The notes: a model not told the origin generated them from the letters alone. DNA of 13,098 bases from Actinomycetota bacterium (GCA_005884985.1 VAYK01000133.1:1-13098), one strand, 5' to 3'. Numbered from the stretch's first letter, positions 1-6,805 are shown. Program-made: numbers and translations.

Positions 1-1
1 G

Positions 2-142
2 CTTCCGCCCCCGCCGGAGGGATTCGAGCGCTTCCGCGCGCCCCTCGAGGAGCGTCCCGGATATCGCTGGGTGCAGGAGATGTTCCGCCGCCACCGCAAG
101 CAGACGCCCACGCCCGAGGCCGCCCGACTACCGGTTCACTGA
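2..142 (+). CDS. 3' end of an unidentified protein-coding gene (partial)
   Basis: An open frame enters from the left edge and ends at the TGA at 140-142, giving the last 46 residues of a protein. The tail is rich in Arg, Pro, Glu and aromatic residues (it contains GYRWVQEMFRRHRK) and has the local codon bias, with G or C at nearly every third position, which supports real coding. I do not recognise the family, and too little is present to assign a function. It has no transmembrane or repeat character. Its stop codon lies inside the 3' end of the opposing RidA-family gene, so the two genes converge with a 7-bp overlap and no room for a separate terminator. Confidence 0.6.
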   Translation, partial: LPPPPEGFERFRAPLEERPGYRWVQEMFRRHRKQTPTPEAARLPVH

Positions 143-609
143 ACCTCGACGATCGCCTCGACCTCGACCGGCACGTCGAAGGGAAGCTCGGAGGCGCCGA
201 TCGCCGAGCGGGCGTGGCGGCCGGCCTCTCCCCAAAGCCCCAGGATCAGGTCCGTGAATCCGTTGATCACGGCCGGCGTCTTGCTGAACCCCGGCGCGCA
301 GTTGACCAACCCGAGCGCCTTCACCCAGCCGCTGACGCGATCGAGCTCGCCGAGCTCCTGGTTCAGCGAGGCGAGGACGGCGAGCCCGGTGAGGCGCGCC
401 GCCTCGTAACCCTGATCGACGGTGAGGTCGTCGCCGACCTTGCCCTGCATGAGGACGTCAGCGCCGTCCGTGGGCAGGTGGCCGGACACGTAGGCGACGC
501 CACCGCTCACCCTGACGAGATCGAACTTGAACTCGACTCCGGGCGGGGCGGCGAACGGTTGCGGGAGCTCCAGGCCAAGCTCGACGAGTCTCTCCTCGAT
601 CCGTCCCAT
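136..609 (-). CDS. RidA/YjgF/YER057c/UK114-family protein
   Basis: The 157-residue product has the RidA fold signature. An N-terminal strand region (VAYVSGHLPTDG, about residues 38-49) precedes a helix (GYEAARLTGLAVLASLNQ), and the C-terminal signature HARSAIGASELPFDVPVEVEA carries R134, the expected counterpart of the catalytic Arg of E. coli RidA. Classical RidA hydrolyses reactive enamine/imine intermediates released by PLP enzymes. This protein is longer than the roughly 128-residue archetype and resembles the larger, functionally less defined YjgF-like subgroup, so the substrate is uncertain. The ATG at 607-609 has only a weak upstream GGGA. Its 5' leader runs into the long palindrome at 622-789, so any promoter must lie in or beyond that element. 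It converges on the gene ending at 142. Confidence 0.85.
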   Translation of the reverse strand: MGRIEERLVELGLELPQPFAAPPGVEFKFDLVRVSGGVAYVSGHLPTDGADVLMQGKVGDDLTVDQGYEAARLTGLAVLASLNQELGELDRVSGWVKALGLVNCAPGFSKTPAVINGFTDLILGLWGEAGRHARSAIGASELPFDVPVEVEAIVEVQ

Positions 610-621
610 CGTCCCGGAAGC

Positions 622-789
622 CTAGTGCTCTTTCCGGCAAGTCCGGTGCTGATTCGGCGAGCGAAAACCAAGCGAGCCTCGGACGCAGGAAGGCCGAATA
701 GCTGGGTGCTATTTGGCCGACCGAGGACAAGGCTCGCGCAGGTTTGCAGCCGCCGAATCGGTGCCGGAATGTGCCGGAGGGAGCACTAG
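622..789 (+). repeat. 168-bp imperfect palindrome; candidate structured RNA or MITE-like element
   Basis: The ends are a perfect 9-bp inverted repeat, CTAGTGCTC (622-630) and GAGCACTAG (781-789). Pairing continues inward to about 659/751 with one mismatch (640/771) and one bulged base (768). Further helices are AAACC/GGTTT (665-669/741-745), GCGAGCCT/AGGCTCGC (672-679/730-737) and an apical 10-bp stem (692-701/709-718) with a CTGGGTG loop. Between the last two is a purine-rich internal loop (680-691 and 719-729). The outer helix contains six G-T oppositions and no A-C oppositions on the + strand, which suits RNA made in the recG direction. No T-tract follows, so it is not an ordinary terminator. 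The CTAG ends resemble transposon-type inverted termini. I found no second copy in the window. Confidence 0.8.
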
Positions 790-805
790 TGTTGAGGGCA
801 TGACC

Positions 806-2992
806 ATGGCGAGCCAGACGTCAACGTCCGCCACGCGGCAGATACGCACGCGGGCGCTTGGATCCGGCGAGCGGCTCGCTCCGGAGGACCTTCGCGGCGC
901 TCCCCTCCGGTCGCTCCCGCGCCCCAGCCGGCTCAAGGCCCCGATCAGCGCGCTTCGCGGCGCCGGTGCGAGGCTCGCCGCGGCGGCGGGCGAGCTCGGA
1001 ATCGAGACGCTCGGCGACGTGCTGCTCCACGTCCCGCACTCCTACCGTGACCGTGCCGAGCCCCGCCAGCTGTCGGAGCTGGCGATCGGCGAGCCGGCGA
1101 CGGTCGAGGTCGAGGTGCGCTCGGTGCGCCTGAGGCGAACTCGCCGGCGCGGCCTGACGATCGTCGAAGCGACCGTCGCCGACGATTCGGGGCCGGCGAA
1201 GGCCGTCTGGTTCAACCAGCCGTGGCTCACCGACCGGCTGGGCGAGGGGACACGGCTCTTGCTCTACGGGAAGCTCGACCGCTCGGGCTTTCGGGTCGAA
1301 GCCCACGAGCTCGCCAATGGCGACGGTGCCGCCGGAATCCACACCACGGGGCTGGTGCCCGTGCATCCCGCCTCCGAGCGGCTGCGCCCGCTGCGAATTC
1401 GCGACTGGGCGTGGCAGGTACAGCCGCTCGCCTGGCACGCTCTCGAGGCGCTGCCGGGGGAGCTTCGAGCTCGCCGTCGGTTGGCAGGCGCCGGGGACGC
1501 GCTGGCGACCGCTCACTTCCCCGACAGTCTGGCCGGCGCGGAGCGAGCTCGCGACCGCCTCGCGTTCGAGGAGCTCTTCCTGCACCAGGCGGCGCTCGCC
1601 GCCCGCCGCCAGGGCCGCGAGGCCAGCCGACCGGGTGTCTCCCTCGGTCAGCCCGGCGAGCAGGTCGAGCGCTGGCTCGAGTCGCTCCCCTTCGAGCGCA
1701 CCGGCGATCAGCGGCGGGCGATGGAGGAGATCGACGCCGACCTGGTGGCCGTACGGCCGATGCAGCGCCTGCTGATGGGGGAGGTGGGCAGCGGCAAGAC
1801 CGTCGTCGCTCTCTATGCGATGCTGCGCGCGGTCGAGGCGGGGTACCAGGCGGCCCTGATGGCGCCGACCGAGACCCTTGCCGAGCAGCATGCAGCAACG
1901 CTCGACCGGCTGGTGGCTCACCAATCGCTGCCGTTCACCCTGCTCACCAGCGCCACGCCGGCGGCGCGCCGTCGCGAGGCCATCGGGCGGCTCGCCTCCG
2001 GCGAGCTCGGGATGGTGGTCGGTACCCATGCGCTGATCGAGCCCGACGTGGCGTTCGACCGGCTCGCGCTCTGCGTCATCGACGAGCAGCACCGGTTCGG
2101 GGTCCGGCAGCGCGGCGCGCTCGACACCAAGGGACCCGACACGGCGGCGCCGCACGCTCTTCACATGACGGCGACGCCGATCCCTAGGACGCTCTCGCTG
2201 ACCGCGTACGGCGACCTCGACGCGACCGTTCTCCGCGAGCTTCCTGCTGGCCGAAAGCCCGTGGACACATGGGTGGTGGGGGAGGAGAAGCGGGCCGGCG
2301 CCTATGAGTTCATTCGCGAGCGCCTGCGCGAGGGGCGCCAGGCATACGTCGTCTGCCCGCTGGTGCAGGGTTCCGACAAGCTCGAGGCAAAGGCCGCCGC
2401 CGAGGAGACCGACCGGCTGCGCGCCGGCGAGTTCGCCGACTTCGAGGTAGGCCTGCTGCACGGGCAGATGGCGGCACGCGAGAAGCAGGCGGCGATGGAG
2501 AGCTTTGCCTCTCAGAAGACCGACGTGCTGGTGGCGACGAGCGTGATCGAGGTGGGGATCGACGTCGCCAACGCGACCGTGATCCTGGTCGAGGGTGCCG
2601 AGCGATACGGGCTCTCCCAGCTTCATCAGCTACGCGGTCGCGTGGGACGCGGCGAGCACGCCTCCCACTGCATCCTGTTCGCGGATACCGAATCGGAGCT
2701 GGCGCGCCGGCGGGTGGACGCGATCGCCAAGGAGCGGGATGGCTTCAAGCTCGCCGAGGTCGACCTGGCCCTGCGCGGCGAGGGGGAGATCCTCGGCACC
2801 CGCCAGCACGGCCTGCCGCGGTTCCGGGTCGCGGAGCTTCCCGAGGACGTCGGGGTCCTCACGGAGGCGCGGCGCGAGGTGATCGCCCTCGTCGAACGGT
2901 ACGGATCGCTCGACGCGCCCGATCTGGGGCCGCTGCTCGACGCCGCGCGAGATCGTTTTGGCGACGAGCGGGCCGGGCCAATCGCTGCCTAG
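806..2992 (+). CDS. recG: ATP-dependent DNA helicase RecG
   Basis: RecG is a branch-migrating DNA translocase that remodels stalled replication forks and Holliday junctions. From ATG 806 the product is 728 residues (E. coli RecG has 693). It has an N-terminal wedge/OB region (LRGAGARLAAAAGELGI, then LLHVPHSYRDR) and superfamily 2 helicase motifs: Walker A GEVGSGKT at 325-332, DEQH at 426-429, TATPIPRTL just after, and QLRGRVGRG (motif VI) at 608-616. The frame is open upstream to 713, but those codons lie in the palindrome at 622-789. ATG 806 is preferred because GAGGG (794-798) sits 7 nt before it. ATG 800 is the alternative. About 25 residues precede the usual RecG N-terminus. The gene ends 38 bp before rsmD. 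Confidence 0.96.
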   Translation: MASQTSTSATRQIRTRALGSGERLAPEDLRGAPLRSLPRPSRLKAPISALRGAGARLAAAAGELGIETLGDVLLHVPHSYRDRAEPRQLSELAIGEPATVEVEVRSVRLRRTRRRGLTIVEATVADDSGPAKAVWFNQPWLTDRLGEGTRLLLYGKLDRSGFRVEAHELANGDGAAGIHTTGLVPVHPASERLRPLRIRDWAWQVQPLAWHALEALPGELRARRRLAGAGDALATAHFPDSLAGAERARDRLAFEELFLHQAALAARRQGREASRPGVSLGQPGEQVERWLESLPFERTGDQRRAMEEIDADLVAVRPMQRLLMGEVGSGKTVVALYAMLRAVEAGYQAALMAPTETLAEQHAATLDRLVAHQSLPFTLLTSATPAARRREAIGRLASGELGMVVGTHALIEPDVAFDRLALCVIDEQHRFGVRQRGALDTKGPDTAAPHALHMTATPIPRTLSLTAYGDLDATVLRELPAGRKPVDTWVVGEEKRAGAYEFIRERLREGRQAYVVCPLVQGSDKLEAKAAAEETDRLRAGEFADFEVGLLHGQMAAREKQAAMESFASQKTDVLVATSVIEVGIDVANATVILVEGAERYGLSQLHQLRGRVGRGEHASHCILFADTESELARRRVDAIAKERDGFKLAEVDLALRGEGEILGTRQHGLPRFRVAELPEDVGVLTEARREVIALVERYGSLDAPDLGPLLDAARDRFGDERAGPIAA

Positions 2993-3030
2993 TGGCGCCT
3001 CTTGTGCAGTGTTGCGCGAGGGACAGCTAA

Positions 3031-3564
3031 GTGCGCGTCGTGGCCGGCGAGCTAAAGGGACGCCGCCTGGCGGCGCCGCCGAGGCGGTCGGCGGCCGTAC
3101 GGCCGACTGCCGACCGGGTGCGCGAGGCGCTCTTCTCGATCCTCGGGGAGGTTGGCGGCGCGAGCGTCCTGGACCTGTTTTGCGGCACCGGGGCGCTCGC
3201 CATCGAGGCCCTCTCCCGCGGGGCCGGCCGCGCCACGCTGGTGGACACCAACGTCTCGCTGGTGCGGCGCAACGTGCGCGAGCTCGCTCTGGAGCCCAGC
3301 ACGGACGTCGTCCGCTCCGACGCACTGCGCTATCTGCGGCGCTCGCGCCGGCGGTTCGACCTGATCTTCTGCGACCCGCCCTATAGACTCGCCGACCGTC
3401 TTGAGGGGGAACTCGACTCGCTCATCCCTGGACGGCTCGCGGAGGGCGGGCGCTTGATCTGCGAGAGCGAAGCGCGTCACCCCCTCGAGCTATCCCTGCC
3501 GCTGCTCGCCGAGCGGGCCTATGGCGACACGCTGATCAGGGTTCACGCGCGGGAGGGACGATGA
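3031..3564 (+). CDS. rsmD: 16S rRNA (guanine(966)-N(2))-methyltransferase RsmD
   Basis: RsmD methylates N2 of G966 in 16S rRNA using SAM. The 177-residue product is of usual family length. It shows the characteristic N-terminal segment RPTADRVREALFSIL (about 24-38), the SAM-binding motif VLDLFCGTG (46-54) followed by IEALSRGA, and the catalytic CDPPY (114-118; the DPPY class of N-methyltransferases). The GTG start is supported by GAGGGA at 3018-3023, 7 nt upstream. The TGA stop overlaps the ATG of coaD in an ATGA arrangement, which implies translational coupling. The recG - rsmD - coaD order is common in Actinomycetota and Firmicutes. Confidence 0.95.
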   Translation: MRVVAGELKGRRLAAPPRRSAAVRPTADRVREALFSILGEVGGASVLDLFCGTGALAIEALSRGAGRATLVDTNVSLVRRNVRELALEPSTDVVRSDALRYLRRSRRRFDLIFCDPPYRLADRLEGELDSLIPGRLAEGGRLICESEARHPLELSLPLLAERAYGDTLIRVHAREGR

Positions 3565-4055
3565 GCGACGGTCGCGTGGCCATCTGCCCGGGCACCTACG
3601 ACCCGGTCACCTACGGGCACCTCGACATCATCGCCAGGGCCGCGAACGTGTTCGACCGCCTGGTGGTCGGTGTCGTAAACCAGCCAACCCGCAAGCAGCA
3701 GACGGTGTTCAGCGCCGAGGAGCGAATGGCGTTCGTGCGGGAGGCGGTCGCGGCTCAGGCCAATGTCGAGGTCGAGGTCTTCTCCATCCTCCTGGTCGAG
3801 TTTGCCCGCAAGCACGGGGCAACCGCGATCGTCAAGGGCCTGCGAGCGATCTCCGACTTCGAGTACGAGTTCGAGATGAACCAGCTCAACCGCAAGCTGG
3901 CGCCGGAGATCGAGTCGGTGTACATCATCGCCTCGCCCGACTACAGCTTCCTGTCCTCGACCGGCGTCAAGGAGATGGCCACCTTCGGCGGCGACGTCTC
4001 CGACCTGGTCCCGCCGGGCGTCGCGCGGGCCCTCGCCGAGCGCCTGGCGCGGTAG
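3561..4055 (+). CDS. coaD: Phosphopantetheine adenylyltransferase
   Basis: CoaD transfers AMP from ATP to 4'-phosphopantetheine, the penultimate step of coenzyme A synthesis, in the cytoplasm. The 164-residue product has the nucleotidyltransferase motif CPGTYDPVTYGH (TYGH at 17-20), the KGLRAISDFEYE segment (about 92-103) that binds substrate in this family, and LSSTGVKE (131-138), the counterpart of the ISSTxVR motif with Lys in place of the common Arg. Length and motif order are normal. GGGAGGG at 3551-3557 is the ribosome binding site, inside the end of rsmD. The CoA made here is the source of the prosthetic group of the acyl carrier protein encoded downstream. Confidence 0.96.
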   Translation: MSDGRVAICPGTYDPVTYGHLDIIARAANVFDRLVVGVVNQPTRKQQTVFSAEERMAFVREAVAAQANVEVEVFSILLVEFARKHGATAIVKGLRAISDFEYEFEMNQLNRKLAPEIESVYIIASPDYSFLSSTGVKEMATFGGDVSDLVPPGVARALAERLAR

Positions 4056-4081
4056 AGGGCTCGTTGCGCGGCGGGCAGGAG

Positions 4082-4108
4082 CTTGCAATTCGGCCACGAA
4101 ATTGCGAG
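4082..4108. repeat. A/T-richer inverted repeat after coaD (operator or weak terminator)
   Basis: CTTGCAATT (4082-4090) pairs with AATTGCGAG (4100-4108) across a 9-nt loop, giving nine pairs including one G-T. It stands out because the surroundings are very GC-rich. It lies between the coaD stop and the likely promoter of the next gene. No T-tract follows, so a terminator role is doubtful; a protein-binding site is possible. Confidence 0.4.
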
Positions 4109-4135
4109 TGTGACCCTCGTTTCCGCCGCTCCGCG

Positions 4136-4141
4136 TAAGCT
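4136..4141 (+). promoter_or_regulatory. Candidate -10 box for the SepIVA-like gene
   Basis: TAAGCT fits the TANNNT -10 pattern and ends 11 nt before the ATG at 4153. There is no Shine-Dalgarno sequence in between, which suggests a transcript with a leader of only a few bases. No clear -35 box is visible at 17-19 bp; GTGACC (4110-4115) is about 20 bp upstream. Confidence 0.4.
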
Positions 4142-4152
4142 TCACGGCTCTC

Positions 4153-4620
4153 ATGGACGTACTTGTTCTGATCGACAAGCTCGATGACCTGATCCATAAC
4201 GCGCGGCCCGTTCCGCTCACCGATCAGGTGCGCGTGGACCGTGAGGAGATCTACGACCTGCTCGACCAGATGCGGGCCACGATCCCCGAGGAGATCAAGC
4301 AGGCGCGCTGGATCGTCAAAGAGCGCCAGGAGATGCTCGCCGAGGCGAAGCGGGAGGCGGAGCGCGTGGTCAAGGAGGCGCGCGATCAGCAGGCGCGCTT
4401 GATCTCCGAGGAGGAGGTCTACAAGCAGGCCGAGCGGGCCGCCGAGGAGATCATCGAGGATGCCCGCGAGACCGAGCGCTCGATCCGCCTTGGCGCCGAG
4501 GACTACGCCGACGAGATCCTCTCCACCCTCGAGGTCAACCTCGAGAAGTTCCTTGCCGCCGTGCGCCGCGGCCGCGACCGCCTTGCCGGGCGCGAGGAAG
4601 AGCCGGCCGAGGTCGGCTAG
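4153..4620 (+). CDS. SepIVA/DivIVA-like coiled-coil protein
   Basis: The 155-residue, highly charged protein is predicted to be almost entirely helical. An N-terminal segment (VLVLIDKLDDLIHNARPVPL, 3-22) and a second (DREEIYDLLDQMRATIPEEI, 29-48) are followed by a long Glu/Arg/Ala coiled coil (about 50-140). This matches the layout of the mycobacterial septation factor SepIVA, which has a similar N-terminus and lies beside the DUF177 gene and rnc. SepIVA is about 245 residues, so this copy is short. Membership of the DivIVA-like group is fairly secure. A role in septation or polar growth is inferred from the family and the neighbourhood. There is no signal peptide or membrane segment and no Shine-Dalgarno sequence. 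A small hairpin (4624-4637, no T-tract) follows the stop. Confidence 0.8.
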   Translation: MDVLVLIDKLDDLIHNARPVPLTDQVRVDREEIYDLLDQMRATIPEEIKQARWIVKERQEMLAEAKREAERVVKEARDQQARLISEEEVYKQAERAAEEIIEDARETERSIRLGAEDYADEILSTLEVNLEKFLAAVRRGRDRLAGREEEPAEVG

Positions 4621-4657
4621 CTCCGCTTCGGGAAGCGCTCGCTCCTCGCCGATCGCA

Positions 4658-4663
4658 TATCGT
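4658..4663 (+). promoter_or_regulatory. Candidate -10 box for the GNAT gene (leaderless start)
   Basis: TATCGT matches TANNNT and ends 7 nt before the GTG at 4671, so transcription would begin at or next to the start codon. No convincing -35 box is present. Confidence 0.35.
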
Positions 4664-4670
4664 CGTCCCG

Positions 4671-5288
4671 GTGTTGACGGCTGCTTCGGCCGGCGAGATC
4701 CGCAAGGCGTCCGCCGAGGACGCGCCCCTGCTCGCTGACGCCCTCGCCCGCGCCTTCCAGGACGACCCCGGATGGTCGCATCTGCTGCCACAGGCGAGCG
4801 ATCGCACCCGGCGCCTGAGGCTGTTCTTCGAGACCGAGCTGCCGGGTGTCGCCCTGCCCCACGGGCTCGTCTGGACGACCGACGAGGTGGTGGGCGCCGC
4901 GGTGTGGATGCCGCCGGACGCGTGGCGCGTGCCGGTGACCGCGACGCTGCGAGAGGCACCGCCGATGGTCAGGGTGTTCGGCAGGCATCTGCCGCTGGCG
5001 CTTCGCTCCCGGCTGCGGATGGAGGGAAGGCATCCGCGAAAGCCGCCCCACTGGTACCTGGTGTTCATGGGAGTCGTGCCTGAGTGGCAGGGGAGGGGCC
5101 TGGGGACGGCGCTGATGCTCCCGGGACTCGAGGCCCTCGACGCCGCCGGCATGCCCGCCTACCTCGAGGCGAGCACGCCGCGCAGCCGGGCGCTTTATGC
5201 GCGCAACGGCTTCGCGGTCACGGGCGAGTTCAACCTCCCCTCCGGCGGCCCGCCGCTGTGGCAGATGTGGCGCGAGCCCGCCTCATAG
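4671..5288 (+). CDS. GNAT family N-acetyltransferase
   Basis: The 205-residue protein carries the GNAT core. The acetyl-CoA-binding motif A is VVPEWQGRGLGTALM (135-149, pyrophosphate loop QGRGLG at 140-145), preceded by the beta strand WYLVFMG and followed by YLEAS and ALYARNGF, the usual beta5/alpha4 region (motif B). The family transfers an acetyl group from acetyl-CoA to an amine, but the substrate cannot be read from the sequence. GTG 4671 is the likely start: no Shine-Dalgarno is visible, and a -10-like box lies 7 nt upstream. TTG 4674 is an alternative. Its TAG stop (5286-5288) overlaps the end of the opposing enoyl-CoA hydratase gene by 6 bp. It interrupts the usual sepIVA-like/yceD neighbourhood. 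Confidence 0.9.
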   Translation: MLTAASAGEIRKASAEDAPLLADALARAFQDDPGWSHLLPQASDRTRRLRLFFETELPGVALPHGLVWTTDEVVGAAVWMPPDAWRVPVTATLREAPPMVRVFGRHLPLALRSRLRMEGRHPRKPPHWYLVFMGVVPEWQGRGLGTALMLPGLEALDAAGMPAYLEASTPRSRALYARNGFAVTGEFNLPSGGPPLWQMWREPAS

Positions 5289-6089
5289 CTCGGTCTGGTG
5301 GGTGCCGGCGCGGCCCGGGTCGGTCTTCTCGTAGAAGCGCTCCAGTAGTGCCTTGGTCTCCTCGGGGTCGGCACAGGTGTACGCGTTCCAGGCCTCGGTG
5401 CGGAGCTGGAAGTCGAGCGGCTGGCCGATCACGTCGAGGATCGTCTGCTTGGCCGAGCGCACCGCGGCCTGCGAGTTGCGGAGGATCTGATCGGCGACCA
5501 GCTCGGCCTCCTCGATCAGCTTCTCGTGCGGGACGACCTTGCTGACCATGTTGCACTGGAGGGCTCGCTGGGCGTCGATCGGCTCGGCGGTGAGCAGCAT
5601 CTGCATGGCGACGCCGACGCCGCAGGTGTTGACCAGCCTCACCAGGCCGCCGTCGCCGTGGTGGAAGCCCCGCCGTGCCTCGAAGGAGCCGAACATGGCG
5701 CGCTCCGACGCGACCCGGATGTCGCACGCCATCGCCGTCTCCAGGCCGCCGGCCAGCGCCCAGCCGTTGATCGCGCCGATGATCGGCTTGTAGATCCGGT
5801 GCATGCCGCGGGTGAAGCCGTTCAGCCCCAGCTCGACGATCTCGCGCAGCCGTCCGGCGCTTCCGTCCTCGATGATCGGCGGGATGTAGGTCCTCAGGTC
5901 GGCGCCGGCACAGAACGCCTCGCCCTTACCGGTGAGGATCGCGACGTCCACCGAGTCGTCGTCGCGGAAGTCGGCCCACGTCTCGACCATGAGCCGGTGG
6001 ACGTCGGGATCGATCGCGTTGCGGGCCTCGGGCCGGTTGATCGTCACGTAGGCGACCCGGTCGCGCTTTTCGTACAGCACCTTCGACAT
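5283..6089 (-). CDS. Enoyl-CoA hydratase/isomerase family protein
   Basis: The 268-residue protein is a crotonase-fold enzyme of usual length. Oxyanion-hole segments are visible at FCAGADL (59-65) and NGWALAGGLETAMACD (108-123). Both catalytic glutamates of the hydratase type are kept: E117 (in GGLETAM) and E137 (in FGSFEARRG). Their 20-residue spacing matches the E144/E164 pair of mammalian mitochondrial hydratase. This supports hydration of trans-2-enoyl-CoA in fatty-acid or other acyl-CoA breakdown, although other crotonase reactions cannot be excluded. The ATG has a strong GAGGAGG (6096-6102) 6 nt upstream and a plausible promoter behind it. It is on the opposite strand to the housekeeping genes and ends tail-to-tail with the GNAT gene. 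Confidence 0.92.
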   Translation of the reverse strand: MSKVLYEKRDRVAYVTINRPEARNAIDPDVHRLMVETWADFRDDDSVDVAILTGKGEAFCAGADLRTYIPPIIEDGSAGRLREIVELGLNGFTRGMHRIYKPIIGAINGWALAGGLETAMACDIRVASERAMFGSFEARRGFHHGDGGLVRLVNTCGVGVAMQMLLTAEPIDAQRALQCNMVSKVVPHEKLIEEAELVADQILRNSQAAVRSAKQTILDVIGQPLDFQLRTEAWNAYTCADPEETKALLERFYEKTDPGRAGTHQTEL

Positions 6090-6117
6090 GCGTTTCCTCC
6101 TCGATCGCGGGGCGGGG

Positions 6118-6147
6118 ATGGTATGTCGGGCGCTACCCTGGCCTCAA
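6118..6147 (-). promoter_or_regulatory. Candidate promoter of the enoyl-CoA hydratase gene
   Basis: Read on the - strand, TTGAGG (complement of 6142-6147) and TACCAT (complement of 6118-6123) are separated by 18 bp. Transcription would start near 6111, leaving about 20 nt of leader that includes the Shine-Dalgarno at 6096-6102. Confidence 0.45.
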
Positions 6148-6151
6148 CAGG

Positions 6152-6213
6152 CGAGTGCCGCCATCCCAAGCGAGGCGGCACCTCGAAGAGCCCGCGCTCT
6201 GCGCGGGCTCTTC
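6152..6213 (+). terminator. Tandem hairpins, second terminator-like; possible small RNA 3' end
   Basis: Hairpin A pairs CGAG-TGCCGCC (6152-6162) with GGCGGCA-CTCG (6174-6185), with one bulged C and an 11-nt loop. Hairpin B is a 12-13 bp GC-rich stem (6185/6186-6197 with 6201-6212/6213) and a TCT loop, followed on the + strand by TTCTT. It begins immediately after the stop codon of the - strand methyltransferase, so it may serve as that gene's terminator. The T-rich side, however, is on the + strand, and the - side continues as CGAGG. A + strand transcript ending here, perhaps from the TACCCT box at 6134-6139, is possible but unproven. Confidence 0.5.
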
Positions 6214-6756
6214 TTACTCGTAGACCGCCCGGATGACGGCCAGGTCGTCGGCCTCCCAGACGATCTCGCCACCGCACCACTCGACCAGCTCGTCGGCGCG
6301 CGAGGGTAGGTCGACGCCCTGCTCCAGCGGCGTCACCTGTGGCTCGGCGATCACCACGTCGCCCATCACCAGCGCCCGCGACTGCTCGCGCACACGGCGG
6401 AACAGGTCGCGCTTGTGCTCGCCGTCCAGGTGGTGGACGGAGAGCACCGAGATCACGAGGTCCCACGGCCCGTCCGGCAGCGGGTCCTCCATTCGCGCCA
6501 GGCGCACCTCGATCCCCAGCTCGCGTGCCGTGAAGACCATCTCCGGCTGCGAGTCGAGCCCGGTCACCTCGGCATCGGGGTAGCGGGCCCGAAGCCGGCG
6601 GGTCGTCTCGCCGGTCCCCACCCCGAGCTCCAGCACCCGCTGGGGGGGGAACGGGATCGCCTCCACCGTCTCCTCCTGGAGCTCGTCGTAGCGCGGCACC
6701 TCGGCCCGGATCTCGTCCAGGTAGGTCTCGGGGTCGATGTGGAATTGCGCGCTCAC
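6214..6756 (-). CDS. Class I SAM-dependent methyltransferase
   Basis: The 180-residue protein has a Rossmann-like methyltransferase core. Motif I is VLELGVGTGETT (41-52), an acidic residue (D68, in VTGLDSQPEM) ends strand beta2 and would bind the SAM ribose, an acidic post-II region follows (ARMEDPLPDG), and the motif IV-like segment is WDLVISVLSVHHLD (98-111). That last pattern (VxSVHHL) is common in small-molecule methyltransferases, but the substrate cannot be assigned. The start is GTG (complement of 6754-6756), with GAAGG about 8 nt upstream. It is divergent from yceD across a 49-bp gap. A strong hairpin starts right after its stop codon. Confidence 0.88.
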   Translation of the reverse strand: MSAQFHIDPETYLDEIRAEVPRYDELQEETVEAIPFPPQRVLELGVGTGETTRRLRARYPDAEVTGLDSQPEMVFTARELGIEVRLARMEDPLPDGPWDLVISVLSVHHLDGEHKRDLFRRVREQSRALVMGDVVIAEPQVTPLEQGVDLPSRADELVEWCGGEIVWEADDLAVIRAVYE

Positions 6757-6788
6757 GCTGAGGGCCTTCAGTCCTGGCGTTCGACCGC

Positions 6789-6794
6789 TAACCT
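6789..6794 (+). promoter_or_regulatory. Candidate -10 box for yceD
   Basis: TAACCT fits TANNNT and ends 11 nt before the ATG at 6806, the same spacing as at the SepIVA-like gene and rpmF. A GAGGA follows at 6801-6805 but is too close to the ATG for normal use. The -35 region is weak. Confidence 0.4.
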
Positions 6795-6805
6795 CGCTTC
6801 GAGGA

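Noticed and set aside
680..730. Resemblance of the palindrome's inner part (GGACGCAGGAAGGCC) to the core of a c-di-GMP-I riboswitch
   Set aside because: Only a short string is similar. The other conserved riboswitch segments, the tetraloop helix and its receptor, are not arranged as required, and the rest pairs as one long hairpin.
713..805. Upstream in-frame extension of recG
   Set aside because: The extra codons lie in the palindromic element and have no family similarity; GAGGG at 794-798 supports ATG 806.
821..2626. Long - strand open frame (about 600 codons) opposite recG
   Set aside because: It is fully antisense to clear RecG motifs, has no recognisable domain, and is explained by GC-rich third positions of recG.
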